Assembly (NCBI GenBank): GCA_037178675.1
Contig: JAYMGJ010000556.1
Location: 1 to 40,951 of the forward strand
From: Scleroderma bovista
Lineage: Eukaryota > Basidiomycota > Agaricomycetes > Boletales > Sclerodermataceae
DNA: 40,951 nt
Reading direction: 5' to 3'
Shown: positions 10,090-21,544 of the stretch, piece after piece
Numbering within the stretch: the stretch's first letter is position 1
How the letters are laid out: each line of letters starts with the position of its first letter
Notes under the pieces: generated by a model
Told to the model about the DNA's origin: nothing
The model's database searches: none
The model's input: the letters and a program-made list of their open reading frames with translations, nothing else
Program-made: the position numbers and the translations under genes

Positions 10090-11047
10090 GAAGTTGTAAT
10101 CGTCATAGCCATACCTGTGCATGAGTGTGGCCGGAGAAAATGAGGTCACACCTGTGATCCACTGTTGTTGTGTCTTGATGGCTTCCAATGGGTTGACACC
10201 TGGGGAGTGTGTGACTTGGAAGTGTTGGTGTGAGTAAGGGTATAAAATGAGTGACCAACTCTATGCATACCTGTAAGGTGCCAATCCAGACGACTCTTCT
10301 GTATGACCCTGCAGGGTTATTAGAGTGTGATGCACCCAGAGAAGGTGATCTGGAGCAGGGTAACAAGTTGGTTGAAGCTAGATGGCAGGGGATATTTATG
10401 GCAAATGAATGGACAAGGGAAAGGATGATCAGTGATGATGTTGTGGACGAAGGCGGAACCAAAACTCTCCTTTAGCCACTGTGGCAAGATCATTTGCATT
10501 TGCATAGAAAGCATGACATTCATGTCGCCCCTTGGAACGCCATTGGACATAGGGATTTCAAGCCCAGCACGAAGTGATCTGTTTCGACTTATCACATCAT
10601 GAGCTAGTCCAATCAAATTGGGCTCTATCCACAAACCTCTTGCTTTAAAACAGCATTACAACAACATTCTTGATAGCTGGTATCCAGCGCTGAGATTCAG
10701 CAGTAATCTGAAGGAACCAGATTGCGCGAGTAGGATCCTGGGAAACCCCGCCAGTGCTGTTGTTATTGTTGTGACCATATTCCTCACATTGACACCTTTC
10801 CCAACGAGCTTGATAACATTTCTCCTGCTGCTGACCTCTCAAGCATCAGTGACATGTAGTATTGCACTGTTTTTGGTTATCTCCAGTGTCTCCATTTCGA
10901 CCTCTCCGGGCGATGTGCTTTTGAACAAATGGACGTGAGTCCTGTGACTAGTGGTGCGTGATGTGAGACAAGTATTCAGAGCTTCCACTGCCATTTGTGA
11001 GCACATACACAAGCAGATCATGCCCTCCACATGGAAAGCACAAGGAC
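10090..11047. other. No recognisable gene downstream of the EDC4-like exons
   Basis: Minus-strand frames at 10839-11051, 10645-10842 and 10320-10634 look partly exon-like and follow the EDC4-like WD exon on the same strand, with a GTGAGT donor near 11050. I could not match them to the expected continuation of EDC4, so I leave them unassigned. Confidence 0.35.
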
Positions 11048-12631
11048 TCACGAAACATTGTCAATGATCACTTCTGGCAACTCCCAGACCACGAAACCAC
11101 CATCAGATGTGACACCCATAAGTCTGTTGCCGTAGACAGCCATATCTACCTGGGTTGACGGCGCAAAGACGGTTGGCAGCTGCAGCAAGGTACAATCACT
11201 GCTAGAATGAGACTTGACATGCACACAACCTCTAGTCATGGCATATGCAATCCAGTGGGTTGAACCGACCGTTGTCCCCGGAAGGAATATAGAATCTTGT
11301 TTGACCAAGGCAATGGCGGTGGATTTGGCGGTGTCACGAGAGGCCTGGACCTTGTCCAGTGGCTGAGAGATGTCGAAGATGATTTGCAGTTGAGTACTGT
11401 GATAAAGTTAGCAATACTGAAAACATATTGAAGACAGGGAAAAAATCATACCTGGGACTTGGTTGAGACTTGCCCTTGACCCCACCTTTTCCTCGGCCAT
11501 CACTCTTCCAAGGGCATGGACCCAGAGACCCATCCTTTTCTTTCCTTGCCAGAGGAATAGGATGGCTGATGGGCGATTCGGCTGAGCGTCACTGTGAACA
11601 ATGTTGCTGTTGTTGCACAAGTGCTTTGGGTGGTGATACACAGTCGGGTGAGGGCAGAAGGAGCAAGGGCATTGTGCTGGGTTGCTGCTGCTGCTGGGGA
11701 GCAGGCTGGTTGGACTCCACCTGGAAGTACTCATCAGCAGTATTGTATGGATCATAGGTTGGTGATGGAGATGACCATCTAGGATCGTAGGGTGCCTGAC
11801 TCCTAGTTAATTGGTTGATCAAGTTTGCAACCAACTTGTCGGATCGTTGGCAAGGGAGCTGAGTGACGCTGAGGTCCAAGAATCTTCATTGCCACTGGAT
11901 GAACTAGTGCCTGTGGTCAGAACTTGCTTCTTTTGGAAGTAGCTGTGGAAGCAAGGGCATCGAAAGGAGAAACAAAGTTGAACATGGGTTTGGGTGGAGA
12001 AGGGGGGAGTTGGTTGCTAAGCCTGCAGCAGTGGTCTTGGTTGAGGAAGGTCTCGTGGGGCCTCTGGGACAACCAATGGCCCTTCACTTGAAAGATAGGA
12101 TTTGTTTGCTGAGTGGACGATGTTGGGGGCAAGGGTTGCACAGCGGCCGGGGCCGGCTCCGAGTAGTTTTGGTGGGTCACGGTGCTATTGAAGGCATCAG
12201 CAAAAAAGTATTGACAGAACGCCATGGATGGCGAAGAGCAGGAGGGGAAGAGGAGGATAGAGGTATCGCTTGAAAAGAGAGCAATCTAAACCTCGTGGCA
12301 AAGGTGAGGTCCCAACGTTCCATCACCATGCACTGAAACATATTCTCATGAGAACATTAGGCTGTCCTGTTGATGAAGAATAGAACTACTTCTAATATCT
12401 GTACTTTGGATGGGTCCGTGCACCACCCACAACTATATACAAGATTGAAAATGGGGACTTACCCAGCCATCAGCTGCTCGAGCAGAAACTTGCCTTGGGC
12501 CTCACTGTTATTTGGAGGAGACTGGCCAGTCCTTTGTGAGGAAGTGGGTGGTGGTGGGGGGGAGACCTGCTGAGGAGCTGCAGGGAGTGGGGGGGCCTGG
12601 GATGACACAGGCACTGTGCTGGCAGATGTGT

Positions 12632-12672
<41 letters not shown>

Positions 12673-13020
12673 AGTGCACTCTATCTCTGCAGCTGTGGGG
12701 GGTGGTGAGGAGCCTGTTGGGGCAGCGTTGTTGTTTGCAGCCATGGATGGCGTTGCTGGAGCAAAGTTGCTGTTGCCATGTGGGGTTGATTCGGTGATTT
12801 GCTGGACAGAGATGGAGTGAAAAGGGGAGTTGAGATGGTTTGGGGATGACGAGGATGAGCATACTGCGAACGGGTGGGACTGACTCAGAGGAGCAAGTGG
12901 AGGTGTGGCGCTTCCACTGGGCTGAACTTGGCCAACATTTGCATGTCTAAGTTGAGTGCACCCAGGTTGCAGGGAACAAGGGGTCGTGGTTCTGGTGGAC
13001 CTTGAGACAAGAGACTTTGT
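11048..13020 (-). pseudogene. EDC4/Ge-1-like mRNA-decapping scaffold, N-terminal part, broken
   Basis: EDC4-family proteins scaffold the Dcp1/Dcp2 decapping complex in P-bodies through an N-terminal WD40 propeller. The best exon (11396-11048) reads QIIFDISQPLD, LPGTTVGSTHWIAYAMTRG, TLLQLP and AVYGNRLMGVTSDGGFVVW, which I recognise as the start of the Ge-1 WD40 region. A 55-bp intron (11397-11451) joins it in frame to a basic linker (GRGKGGVKGKSQPSP) and, upstream, LTRSQAP and DEYFQ elements. Exons at 12225-11917 (FNFVSPFDALAS) and about 13015-12463 (SPPNNSEAQGKFLLEQLMAG) supply the Pro/Gln/Ser-rich N-terminus. Breaks are a TGA at 11589-11591, a frame change near 11850-11890, a GA-repeat expansion at 12634-12670, and no propeller after about the first 100 residues. 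This is a captured or decayed host gene fragment. The family call is from memory of conserved segments. Confidence 0.6.
12634..12670. repeat. (GA)n microsatellite
   Basis: About 18 uninterrupted GA dinucleotides lie within the low-complexity N-terminal exon of the EDC4-like pseudogene. On the minus strand they would encode a Ser-Leu run, unlike the Pro/Gln/Ser-rich surroundings, so this is probably a slippage expansion. Confidence 0.9.
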
Positions 13021-14457
13021 GACCTGCGGAATCCCTCAACAGACAAAGCTGCACTTTACAATGCAGTAACATATATCCATTGCAAAGCTGAGTGCTCGTT
13101 GCAGTAGTCATGGCCTACTTCATCCACACCCACCCTCTCTCACATGAATATGTGTCCATTGTCGCTCGCCATTGCAGTGTATCCCCAAACGTCAGATTCG
13201 TCTCGAAACTCATGGCATTTGAGGCTTGTGAACCTGGAGGATGACCGAGCAGGACAGAGATCACAGGTTGTGACGAAGAGAAAAAGGGCCAGAGACTCGG
13301 GCTACCGCATGGCCATGAAAGTCTGCCACCTATGTTCTCCTCTCAGGACATTGAGGAAGGTGCAGATGTTGGGCTCATTGTAGAACAAGATATGGAGGGC
13401 ATGGATGCAGAAGGGTGTTGGTGTCATGTGCAGCATGCTGCAGATGACACCAGTCTTCCCATTGTGAGTCTTTCTGCCCCAGTCATTCTGACAGGCTACG
13501 CTCACCGTGCTCAGAATAAAAAATATGATTACTGTGCCTGTCATGAGCTGACTGGGGTCTCAATTGGGCGTGGCGAGTTAAACTGTAGCGAATTACTACA
13601 AGTGGATGTTTATGTGTCATGACATGGTTGAAGTAAGATCCCACAGGGAGGTTGCCAAATTGCCTGGGACAAGTGAGGTTTAAGCCAGTGCCAACTGGCA
13701 CTTCCCAAGTATTGACACTTCAGTGAGAATTAATAGGAACAAATGAGGGAACAGGAGCATCAGGTAACTAAAACTTGTACTCTTCCTCACCCTCATCCTG
13801 GGACTATCATGTCTGTCTGACTGTTCTGTTTTGATTACACATGCAAGGAGTTTAAAGCTGGTCAAGTGGTGGCTAGCTGACTGTTGGATGTCTGGCGTGG
13901 AAGGGGGAGGCACATGATCATATCCTGCTGGTTGTTCAGGCCTGTCATTAACCCACATTGTGTGTTTCCTTGATCACATTTCCCAGGGGTCTCAAGGTGG
14001 TTGGGCATTAGCTAGCTGACTACTAAAGGTAAGATGTAGAAATGTGCATGTCCATTGTCAGCATCCACTGAGAGAGGTACATGATCAAATGTCAAATTCT
14101 ATTACACTGATTGTACTTAGCAACCTGTGTGAATCAAGATGGTCAGATATAGCTTGAGTGTGTGCTTGATCAAGTTCACCTGTGGTGATGATATCTGAGC
14201 AATAGTGGCTACACTATCCTGGATTAGCTAGCATGATCCACTGGTGCATCAGAATGACATCATAGGAGGCACATTATATACATGAAAATGGTAGTTAATA
14301 CTTTGTCAAATTCTCACGAATTTCCTGATGTTGTTGTGCTGGTATGTCAGTGTTGATTATTTGTGGTGGGGTGGAATGGTGTTGTGATGATAGCGATGGT
14401 GGCAGGGCAGCATCAGTTTGTGATAGCTGATGTTGTAATGGAAATACTTATTGGTGA
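13021..14457. other. No recognisable gene
   Basis: Frames of 60-95 codons occur on both strands (for example 13332-13622 plus and 13680-13958 minus) without conserved motifs. There is no tandem repeat or element end. The sequence could hold diverged noncoding flanks of the two neighbouring pseudogenes. Confidence 0.4.
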
Positions 14458-15494
14458 TCAAGTGATCGCTTTGGACATGCCTTCCACCATCTGTGAGATT
14501 TGCTTCATTACTTCTACTCCCTCCATCTGTGCAGTAGCAGTAGCTGAGGGACCATGGATCTGCTTTTGGAATGTGTCTGAAGCTGCACTGTCCACAGTTG
14601 ATCTGGCACCCAACATGGTACCAGCTTTGTGCTTCCCCTGGCTAACGCTTGTCAAGACTGACGAGGAATTTGAGCTGTGATCTGAAGGTGCAAGGAATGA
14701 GAATGGTGTGGATGGTGCAGCTGAAATATCACAAGGCGCTTGTGTGGTTGAGGGCTGGATGGCGTGAGTAGAGGCCACCGCTTGACTGGTGGTGGCCATG
14801 GGAGTCTGATTCACTGGAGATGGAGGGGTTACTGTGCTTGGAGGTGCTGGTGTGGAGGATGCACTGCCAGGATGGAAGATATGCATACCCTTGTTTTGTG
14901 ATGGCATTATCCATTCCATAACCTCAAGGGGGAGGAAGCCCTTATCTCGGAAACGCTTCACATGTTGGTGTAACTACGTTAGAGCTAGAATGAGTGTTTT
15001 TTGCATGCAGTACAGTAGCACCATACCTTGACATAACCTTGCCAAATAGGATCTGATTTGAGCATCCCAGCTCCATTGGTGTCACACCAGGAAAATCCAG
15101 ATGCATTCTTGAGAGCCAGGACTGCCTGGTAATCATCCCTCAGCTGTAAGATTTCATCAGTAGCACCCTAGATAGCGCATAGATAAGAAATCACACTTAC
15201 ATTCCCCCACTTTGTATGGCAAGCACTGGCAGTCTTCTCACCACCTCGCTTCACTGTGAAGGTATCCTTCAAATGTTGAGCAGCACCAGCAAAGTGTTTC
15301 TTTGCAAAGTTTACTCCATCCACAGCTCTGGCTATTTGTTGCTCCAAATAAAGCACCAAGGCATATTCTTCTTCAGCCTCCCACCTTGCTGCAGCCTTCC
15401 TCTGAGTCGCCTTTTCGGAAGTTATCAGATCAATGGGTTCAGGAGCTCCTTTGGATCACAGGGAGCAATTAGAGCATCCAGAGGAGCTGGACAT
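14458..15494 (-). pseudogene. Myb/SANT-like DNA-binding domain protein, one premature stop
   Basis: Exon 1 (15494 to about 15192) reads RWEAEEEYALVLYLEQQ, FAKKHFAGAAQHLK and TASACHTKWGN, ending in a GTAAGT donor. The second exon gives LRDDYQAVLALKNASGFSW...DPIWQGYVK. After an intron, the third exon gives RFRDKGFLPLEVMEWIM and a Ser/Thr/Pro-rich tail to a stop at 14458. The order W-acidic start, K-x-KW-L, SGF-W, (D/P)-W-YV-K, FR-KGF is that of the Myb/SANT-like (Myb_DNA-bind_3) domain, usually a nuclear DNA-binding module found in fungal and plant proteins, some transposon-derived. An in-frame TGA at 15456-15458, 13 codons after the first ATG, interrupts it. A start after that stop would leave the domain intact. 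Confidence 0.6.
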
Positions 15495-15499
15495 GATGA

Positions 15500-16712
15500 G
15501 GGGCGAGGGCAAACTGGATGACAACCACCATAGCCACTGTTGCCATGTCACGTGCATAGATCATGTGACTGTTGAATATTTGATTTCTGAATTTTGAATG
15601 AAGCATTCATGGTGTCCAAACTGACCCTTATATTTGATAGTCTATCTTCCAATGGAGTTTCAGAGCCTGGTCATCTTGCCACTATTATGTGTCCAGCATA
15701 TAATGAATTATAATTAACATGCCAGAATGGCATCCCACTTATCACACATTATATTTGATTGTCTATCTTTGAACAGAGTTGCAGAGCCTGGTCATCTTGC
15801 TACCATGATGTTTCTAGCATATAATTGATTATAATTAACCTGCCAGAATTGGATATTGTACTGTACCTTAAGATCTGCAATTATATAACCTTATAACTGA
15901 GCTGGCAGAATGTTGCTCTTATCAGCAGCCTTAGTGTAAGATGATCAAATACAGATCAGAATGAGTCATAACATGTAATGTAGGATAGACATGATGCCTT
16001 GTTATCACCCATTATTTTTGATGGTCTGCTTCCTGACAGAGTTACAGTGCCTTGCTACAATTACTTCTCTGAACTATCATTCATTATAATGAATATGCCA
16101 GAATGGCAACCCACTTACCATGTTTTATACTCTTACTGATACCTTCCCATTGTACTTACAATTCAATAGCAGCTTGCTAGCTTTTCACCAATGGTTGACC
16201 ATATCTCTCATAGCTTGTCAATCACATGTCAGTATGCTTTCACCTTACTGCCTTGTACATAGTATTTATACTAACTTGGGAGGCACAACTGCTAATAAGA
16301 ACAGACACATTTGAAACACCTACTAGCTGTGAGATACAAGACACAGGCTGAGTGGCATCAGGAAACCTACAAGTTACTTAATTTGCACTTAATTCAGCTT
16401 AGTACGGCTTAGTGACATGACCAAGTCACTAAATCACACCAAGTCAACAAGTGGGGTAGTAAGTCACAGTGTTGGCTTGCATGGCTTGGTATGACTTGAC
16501 AGCTTAATAGCTTGGTTTTGAGCACATGAGAATGGTAGTACATAGTAGTCATTATTGCATTGGAGATCACTGTTGTTGTTGTTGTCACTGCTGTCATGTA
16601 ACAAATTTATTTGTGTAGCTAATACATACAGTGCTAAATTATGATTCTGGGGGGGGCATTGCCATTGAGGTCATTGTCATTGTCATTGCCAGGGTCCTTG
16701 TGTCACTGGTGG
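15500..16712. repeat. Diverged 121-bp repeat units in AT-rich sequence, no gene
   Basis: 'cagagcctggtcatcttgc' recurs near 15661 and 15782, each followed by 'tagcatataatgaattataattaac' and 'gccagaat'. A third, more diverged copy lies near 16030-16110. The rest to 16712 is AT-rich with 'aagtcac' and 'tggcttgg' words and a G7 run near 16650. No coding region is supported. Confidence 0.5.
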
Positions 16713-17077
16713 TGTCAAGATCGGTTCTCCTCAACAATCTTACTAGAAGGTCCAGGGGTGCAGGGGACTAATGAGGAGGTAAGTCCAGACACTAGTAGGT
16801 GCTAGTTAGTGTGGAGAGTCAATTCCAGGTTATACAAATGAAGTCTGGGCACTAGGGGAGCACAGAGAGTAAGTCCAGGTCATGCGGAGTAAGTCCGGAC
16901 CACAGACAGGGGTTAGTCCTGAGGTGGAGATGGACATAGTGACCAGAGTTGAGCTGGAGTGCAGCTATGGGGCTGGAGATGGCCGGACTAGATCTGGAGT
17001 TGTGTCTATGCCTAAGGAGAGCTCAGGCAGGCCAGGGTTAGACTGGAGTTGCAACTGGGAAAAGTATGGATATGACA
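16713..17077 (+). mobile_element. Internally deleted copy of the 1.2-kb LTR
   Basis: 16713-16905 matches 7533-7728 and 16906-17077 matches 8565-8738, so about 840 bp is missing from the middle. The ends TGTCAAGATC and GGATATGACA are kept. Flanks (ggtgg and agagc) do not form a target duplication, so a rearrangement probably followed insertion. The right end abuts the Tnp2 fragment. Confidence 0.75.
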
Positions 17078-17082
17078 AGAGC

Positions 17083-17400
17083 AGGTAGATCGCACACGAG
17101 GGGTATAATTGCATAGCACACCATACATCTGAACTCATGGACTGCCATCTGTGTAAAATGAAACCCACATTCCCAACCACAGAGCAAGTCATTGACGAGA
17201 GGTTGGAGTATATGATTGAGATGATGCAAAGACAGCTTCATTGGTCCAGGTATAATGCCAGCAATGTAGATGTTTTCGATGCAGTAGTGCAGGTGCAGTG
17301 GTAGGTAACAGCATACCATGTAGATGACTCCAACAGATGCATGTGATCCATTTTTCTTGGTACCCCATGGTGAAAACCAATCAATGAACATCAGCAAACC
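17083..17400 (-). pseudogene. Fragment of a Tnp2-type (Transposase_21, CACTA-related) transposase
   Basis: The minus-strand frame reads LMFIDWFSPWG, VGVIYMVCC, IAGIIPGPMKLSLHHLNH, LQPLVNDLL and PLVCDLPAL. I recognise this as the block of basidiomycete Tnp2 transposases that normally reads DWFNP...CG..., ...L..GIIPGP..PS...NH.L.PLVDDLL and ...CD..A.R. About 105 residues remain from a protein that is usually near 1000. The fragment is cut by the LTR at 17078 on its C-terminal side. On its N-terminal side it runs directly into the right inverted arm. An alternative would be a Plavaka-class transposase, which shares a similar block. Confidence 0.75.
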
Positions 17401-19197
17401 AGCCCTTCCCTATACAGTGCCACACAGACTTGTACAGAGTCACAGAGCCCACAGAAAGGTTCCCACTAATACAGAGCTTCACAGAGTGCACAGAGTCTGT
17501 ACTGCTCTGTACAGACCTATACAAACACCTCCCATTTGTACAGGTCTAGTGTTTCCGGGACTAGCACAAGGGCTATACACTAGGATTGACAATAATGCCA
17601 TTACCATACTCTTTCAAACTCTTATAGCACTCCAAATACTAGCATATAAAGCAACAAATATATTAGCAATTACTAACTACTACATACATGGTGTAGTTAG
17701 AGACACTACATAATATAATCCTAATCACAACTACCCACTCAAAGCAATTAACCTATATGAAAGTTGAGTTAGTGACAAGCTAGATCAAGTGAGACAAACT
17801 ACTTACAGAGTTGAAAGTGATTGTCAATTTCCGGCAGGCTAATAGCCTCTAGTGGTGTTTGACCATAGTCAAATAACCTATAAGTACCATTATTAGACAA
17901 GGTAACATGTAAAACTTACCTTTAGTTCCGGCACTAACATTTGTTGTGTAGTCAAATAACCTATTAGTACCATTGTTAGATAAGTTAATATGTAGTGGTA
18001 GTGGTAAACTTACCATTAGCTCCGGCACTAACTTTTGTTGTGTAGTGAAATAACCTATTAGTAGCATTGTCAGACAAGTTAATATGTTGTGGTAGTAGGA
18101 AACTTACCATTAGCTCCGGCACTAACCTTTGTTGTGTTGACCCCACTCCTACATAGTAGGAAAAGGCATCTGTTTGGTCAAGTTTGCCACGTTGCGCAAG
18201 AGGCGTGACAAACAGTGTCCACAATATCGCGTTTTTGGCATTTTTGGGCACTTAGTCAAATTTCAGACACACAGTGGCAGTACCAACTACCAAGTGGTAC
18301 TACACTTTTGCTACACACAATTATACTATGCATTTTTGGTAATCAGCACTACATCACAAACACTACACAACACTTCCTAGTTGACACTACACATTTTTGG
18401 TAATCAGCACTACAACACAATTACTACGCATTTTTGGTAATCAACACTACACTACAAACACTACACAACACATCCTAATTGATACTACACATTTTTGGTA
18501 ATCAACTCTACAACACAACTACTACGCATTTTTGGTAATCAACACTACAACACAAATACTACACCACATTTCCTAATTGATACTATACATTTTCGGCAAT
18601 CAACACTACAACACAAACACAGCAGAACTACTATGCATTTTTGGTAATCAACACTACATCACAAACACCACACAACACATCCTAAGTGACACTACACATT
18701 TTTGGTAATCAACACTACAACACAAACACAACACAACATTTCCTAATTGTTACTACGCATTTTTGGTAATCAACACTACAATACAAACACTACACAATAT
18801 TTCCTAATGGATACTACACATGTTTTGTACACATTTTGCTACACTTTGACTACACATTTTGTACACTTTTCACTACACTTTTACTACACTTTTACCACGC
18901 TTTTACCATGCTTTTTTGGTACACTGAGTACACTTTTTACTACACTTTTACTACGCTTTTTGAACACTTTTACTACACTTTTTACTACACCTTTACTACA
19001 CTTTTACTATGCTTTTTTGGAACACTTTACTACACTTTTACTACACTTTTACTATACTTTCACTACACTTTTTACTACACTTTTTGGTACATTTTAACTA
19101 CATTTTTAACTACACTTTTACTACGCTTTTTGTACACTTTTACTACACTTTTGACTACACTTTTTTGTACACTTTTACTACACTTTTACTACACCTT
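17391..19197. repeat. Right arm of the long inverted repeat
   Basis: This is the reverse complement of 1-1822. The match starts at 'catcagcaaaccagccc' and includes the direct counterpart of the 94-bp modules (17880-18150), the 48/61-bp repeats (18300-18810) and the short array (from 18830). The array continues past the matched part to about 19310. The near-identity of the unique parts contrasts with the decayed interior between the arms. Confidence 0.85.
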
Positions 19198-19310
19198 TTA
19201 CTACACTTTAACTACACTTTTTTGTACACTTTTACTACACTTTTTACTACACTTTTACTACACTTTTACTATGCTTTTTTGTACACTTCTACTACACTTT
19301 TTGTAAATTG
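18830..19310. repeat. Short-period array, orientation opposite to 1-365
   Basis: Units 'ttttactacacttttactacgc' and 'ttttttgtacac' repeat to about 19310. Long Tyr/Thr/Phe-rich frames here are artefacts of the repeat. Confidence 0.8.
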
Positions 19311-19450
19311 ATTAGGTTGAGTAGTGTAGTCACAATTAGGTTAAGAAGGGTAGTCATGATTAGGTTAAGAAGTGTAGTCATTATTAGATTAAGTAGCATA
19401 GTTATGATTAGGTTAAGTGTCATAGTCATGACTGGGCTAACAAGTGCACC
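19311..19450. repeat. Spacer of about 26-bp tandem repeats between two opposed arrays
   Basis: About five units of the type 'gtagtcatgattaggttaag' lie between the inward and outward arrays. The spacer sits at the centre of a large, imperfect palindrome (18830-20210). Confidence 0.6.
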
Positions 19451-20207
19451 CCAAAGTGTAGTAAAAGTGTACAAAACAGCGTAGTAAAGGTGTACAAAAA
19501 AGTGTAGTAAAAGTTGAGTCAAAGTGTAGTCAAAACTGTAGTAAAAGTGTACAAAAAAGTGTAGTCAAAAGTATAGTCAAAAGTGTAGTAAAAGTGGACA
19601 AAAAGTGTAGTAAAAGTGTAGTAAAAGTGTACACAAAAGTGTAGTAAAAGTTGAGTCAAAAGTGTAGTAAAAGTGTAGTCAAAAGTGTAGTCAAAGTGTA
19701 GTCAAAGTGTAGTAAAAGTGTACAAAAAAGCGTAGTAAAAGCGTAGTAAAAGTGTACAAAAAAGTGTAATCAAAAGTGTAGTCAAAAGTGTAGTAAAAGT
19801 GTATTCAAAAGTGTAGTAAAAGTGTAGTAAAAGTGTACAAAAAAGCGTAGTAAAAGTGTAGTAAAAAGTGTAGTAAAAAGTGTAGTAAAAGTGTACAAAA
19901 AAGCGTAGTAAAAGTGTAATAAAAGTGTAGTCAAAAGTGTAGTCAAAAGTGTAGCCAAAAGTGTAATCAAAAGTGTAGTAAAAAGTGTAGTAAAAGTGTA
20001 CAAAAAAGCGTAGTAAAAATGTATTCAAAAGTGTAGTAAAAGTGTAGTCAAAAGTGTAGTAAAAGTGTACAAAAAAGCGTAGTAAAAGTGTATTCAAAAG
20101 TGTAGTAAAAGTGTACAAAAAGTGTAGTAAAAGTGTACAAAAAAGCGTAGTAAAAGTGTAGTAAAAAAGTGTAGTTAAAGTGTACAAAAAAGTGTAGTCA
20201 AAAGTGT
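19451..20207. repeat. Third short-period array, same orientation as 1-365
   Basis: Units 'agtgtagtaaaagtgtac' and 'aaaaaagcgtagtaaa' fill the stretch and stop sharply at 'gtgtagtataccgg' (about 20200-20210), where the ACCGGT-rich array begins. This could be the start of another copy of the same element family or the far half of a hairpin-like end. Confidence 0.75.
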
Positions 20208-21130
20208 AGTATACCGGTCATACTGGAAGTATATTGACCGGTAATGGGTATACCAGTAGTCTACCAGCGGTAATGGTCATACCTGTACTATACCAACCGG
20301 TAATGGTCACCAGCACTATACCGACCAGTAATGGAGATACAATGAGGCAATTTAATTATGAGAATAGTAATCCAATGATTCAGAATTGCATGAATACCAG
20401 AGCAGACTAGGTGCATTCTGACCAGTAATGAGGATACAGATAGTGCTGGCTGATGATAAGGATACCGGTATTGTTGGGCCGGTGGTGATGATACCGGCCA
20501 ATGATAAGGATACCAGCATTGTTCTGGCTTGTGGTGTCACTGGGATGTATGTACATGATCAGAATGGTGAATACTATCACCATGTGCTGGTAGCATAGTG
20601 ACCGAAGAGGTTGATGTCAGCAGCATGCTATGGTGCCTGGTACCAGCCAATGATAATCATGCCAGTAAATATCATACTAACCCAACTAGTATTGCTGACA
20701 GATAAAGATAATGCTGGGAGTGGACAGGCCAGTAATAAATATATTGTACTGACTGGAAATAATCATGTAAATCCCAGTAATCATTATACTGGTAAGATAA
20801 TTCAACAGAACCAGTACAGGCTGATAATAAACATGTCAGGATTGCACTTGTCGGCAAAGGTTATACAAGGAGTACCAGCTAATAATAAGCATTCATGTAC
20901 TGTACTGACTGGTCATGACAATACTGGTCTTGTACTGACCAATAATGGTCAATGCAGCATTGTACCGACCAGTGATGATCAGGCCGGTAATGGTCCGACT
21001 GATATTGTACCGACTGCAGTTCATCATGGTAGTATACCGACCGGTCATTGTCATACTAGTAGGATATTCACTGGTCATGGCAATGCTAGTAGTATAAGCA
21101 TACTGACTGGTAATGGTGATACAATAAAGT
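20205..21130. repeat. ACCGGT-rich degenerate array upstream of the TET/JBP-like gene
   Basis: Degenerate words such as 'accggtaatggtcatacc', 'gtaccgaccagtgatgat' and 'tactggtaatggtgata' recur. Variants interchange accggt, accagt and actggt. In orientation this is roughly the reverse complement of the array at 34925-36160. Embedded frames (for example 20611-21132) are repeat-driven. Confidence 0.6.
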
Positions 21131-21544
21131 GATTTAAGTATGAGAATAGCACTCCAATGAGTGTTGATTACTATAGTGATGGTGAGACTGGATTGATCAG
21201 GTATGAAGCCAGCAGGTATGGCATACACCAGACACCAAGACATGGTCCTGACTTCCCAATCAAGTTCCCTCAGTCTGCTTATAAGGCCATATACTTATGA
21301 GAATAGCACCCCAATGCTTGTTGATTACTATGGGGGGATACTGGACTGATCAGGCATCCGGCCAGCAACTTTTACACCATTGATATCTAGTAAGAGTTAT
21401 GTTGAAAGAAAGGTGTACTATGCTGGCAGTCAATTACCCTGAGACCTGTGGGATTCTAGCAATACAATGCCCATGGGCAGGGGTACATTTGGAACACACT
21501 TCCGGCTTCCAGCAACCAGTTAGGATATACCAGTCGCAGTTCCC
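21131..21544 (+). other. Upstream region with a coding-like frame of uncertain status
   Basis: The block 'tatgagaatagca(c/t)cccaatg...tgttgattacta' occurs at about 21139 and 21297, with a poorer copy near 20356. From 21420 a frame (MLAVNYPETCGILAIQ...) looks coding for about 45 codons but is out of frame with exon 1 of the dioxygenase gene and lacks a fitting intron. It may be an N-terminal extension disrupted by a frameshift. Confidence 0.35.

Noticed and set aside
17041..17082. Target duplication around the second LTR copy (16713-17077)
   Set aside because: Flanking five-mers ggtgg and agagc do not match, so the insertion site was rearranged or one flank was deleted.
18747..19311. Long Tyr/Thr/Phe/Leu-rich ORFs in three frames (also 19702-20187 on minus)
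   Set aside because: They are produced by the short-period 'ttttactacac' arrays, which happen to lack stops in several frames; no independent coding evidence.
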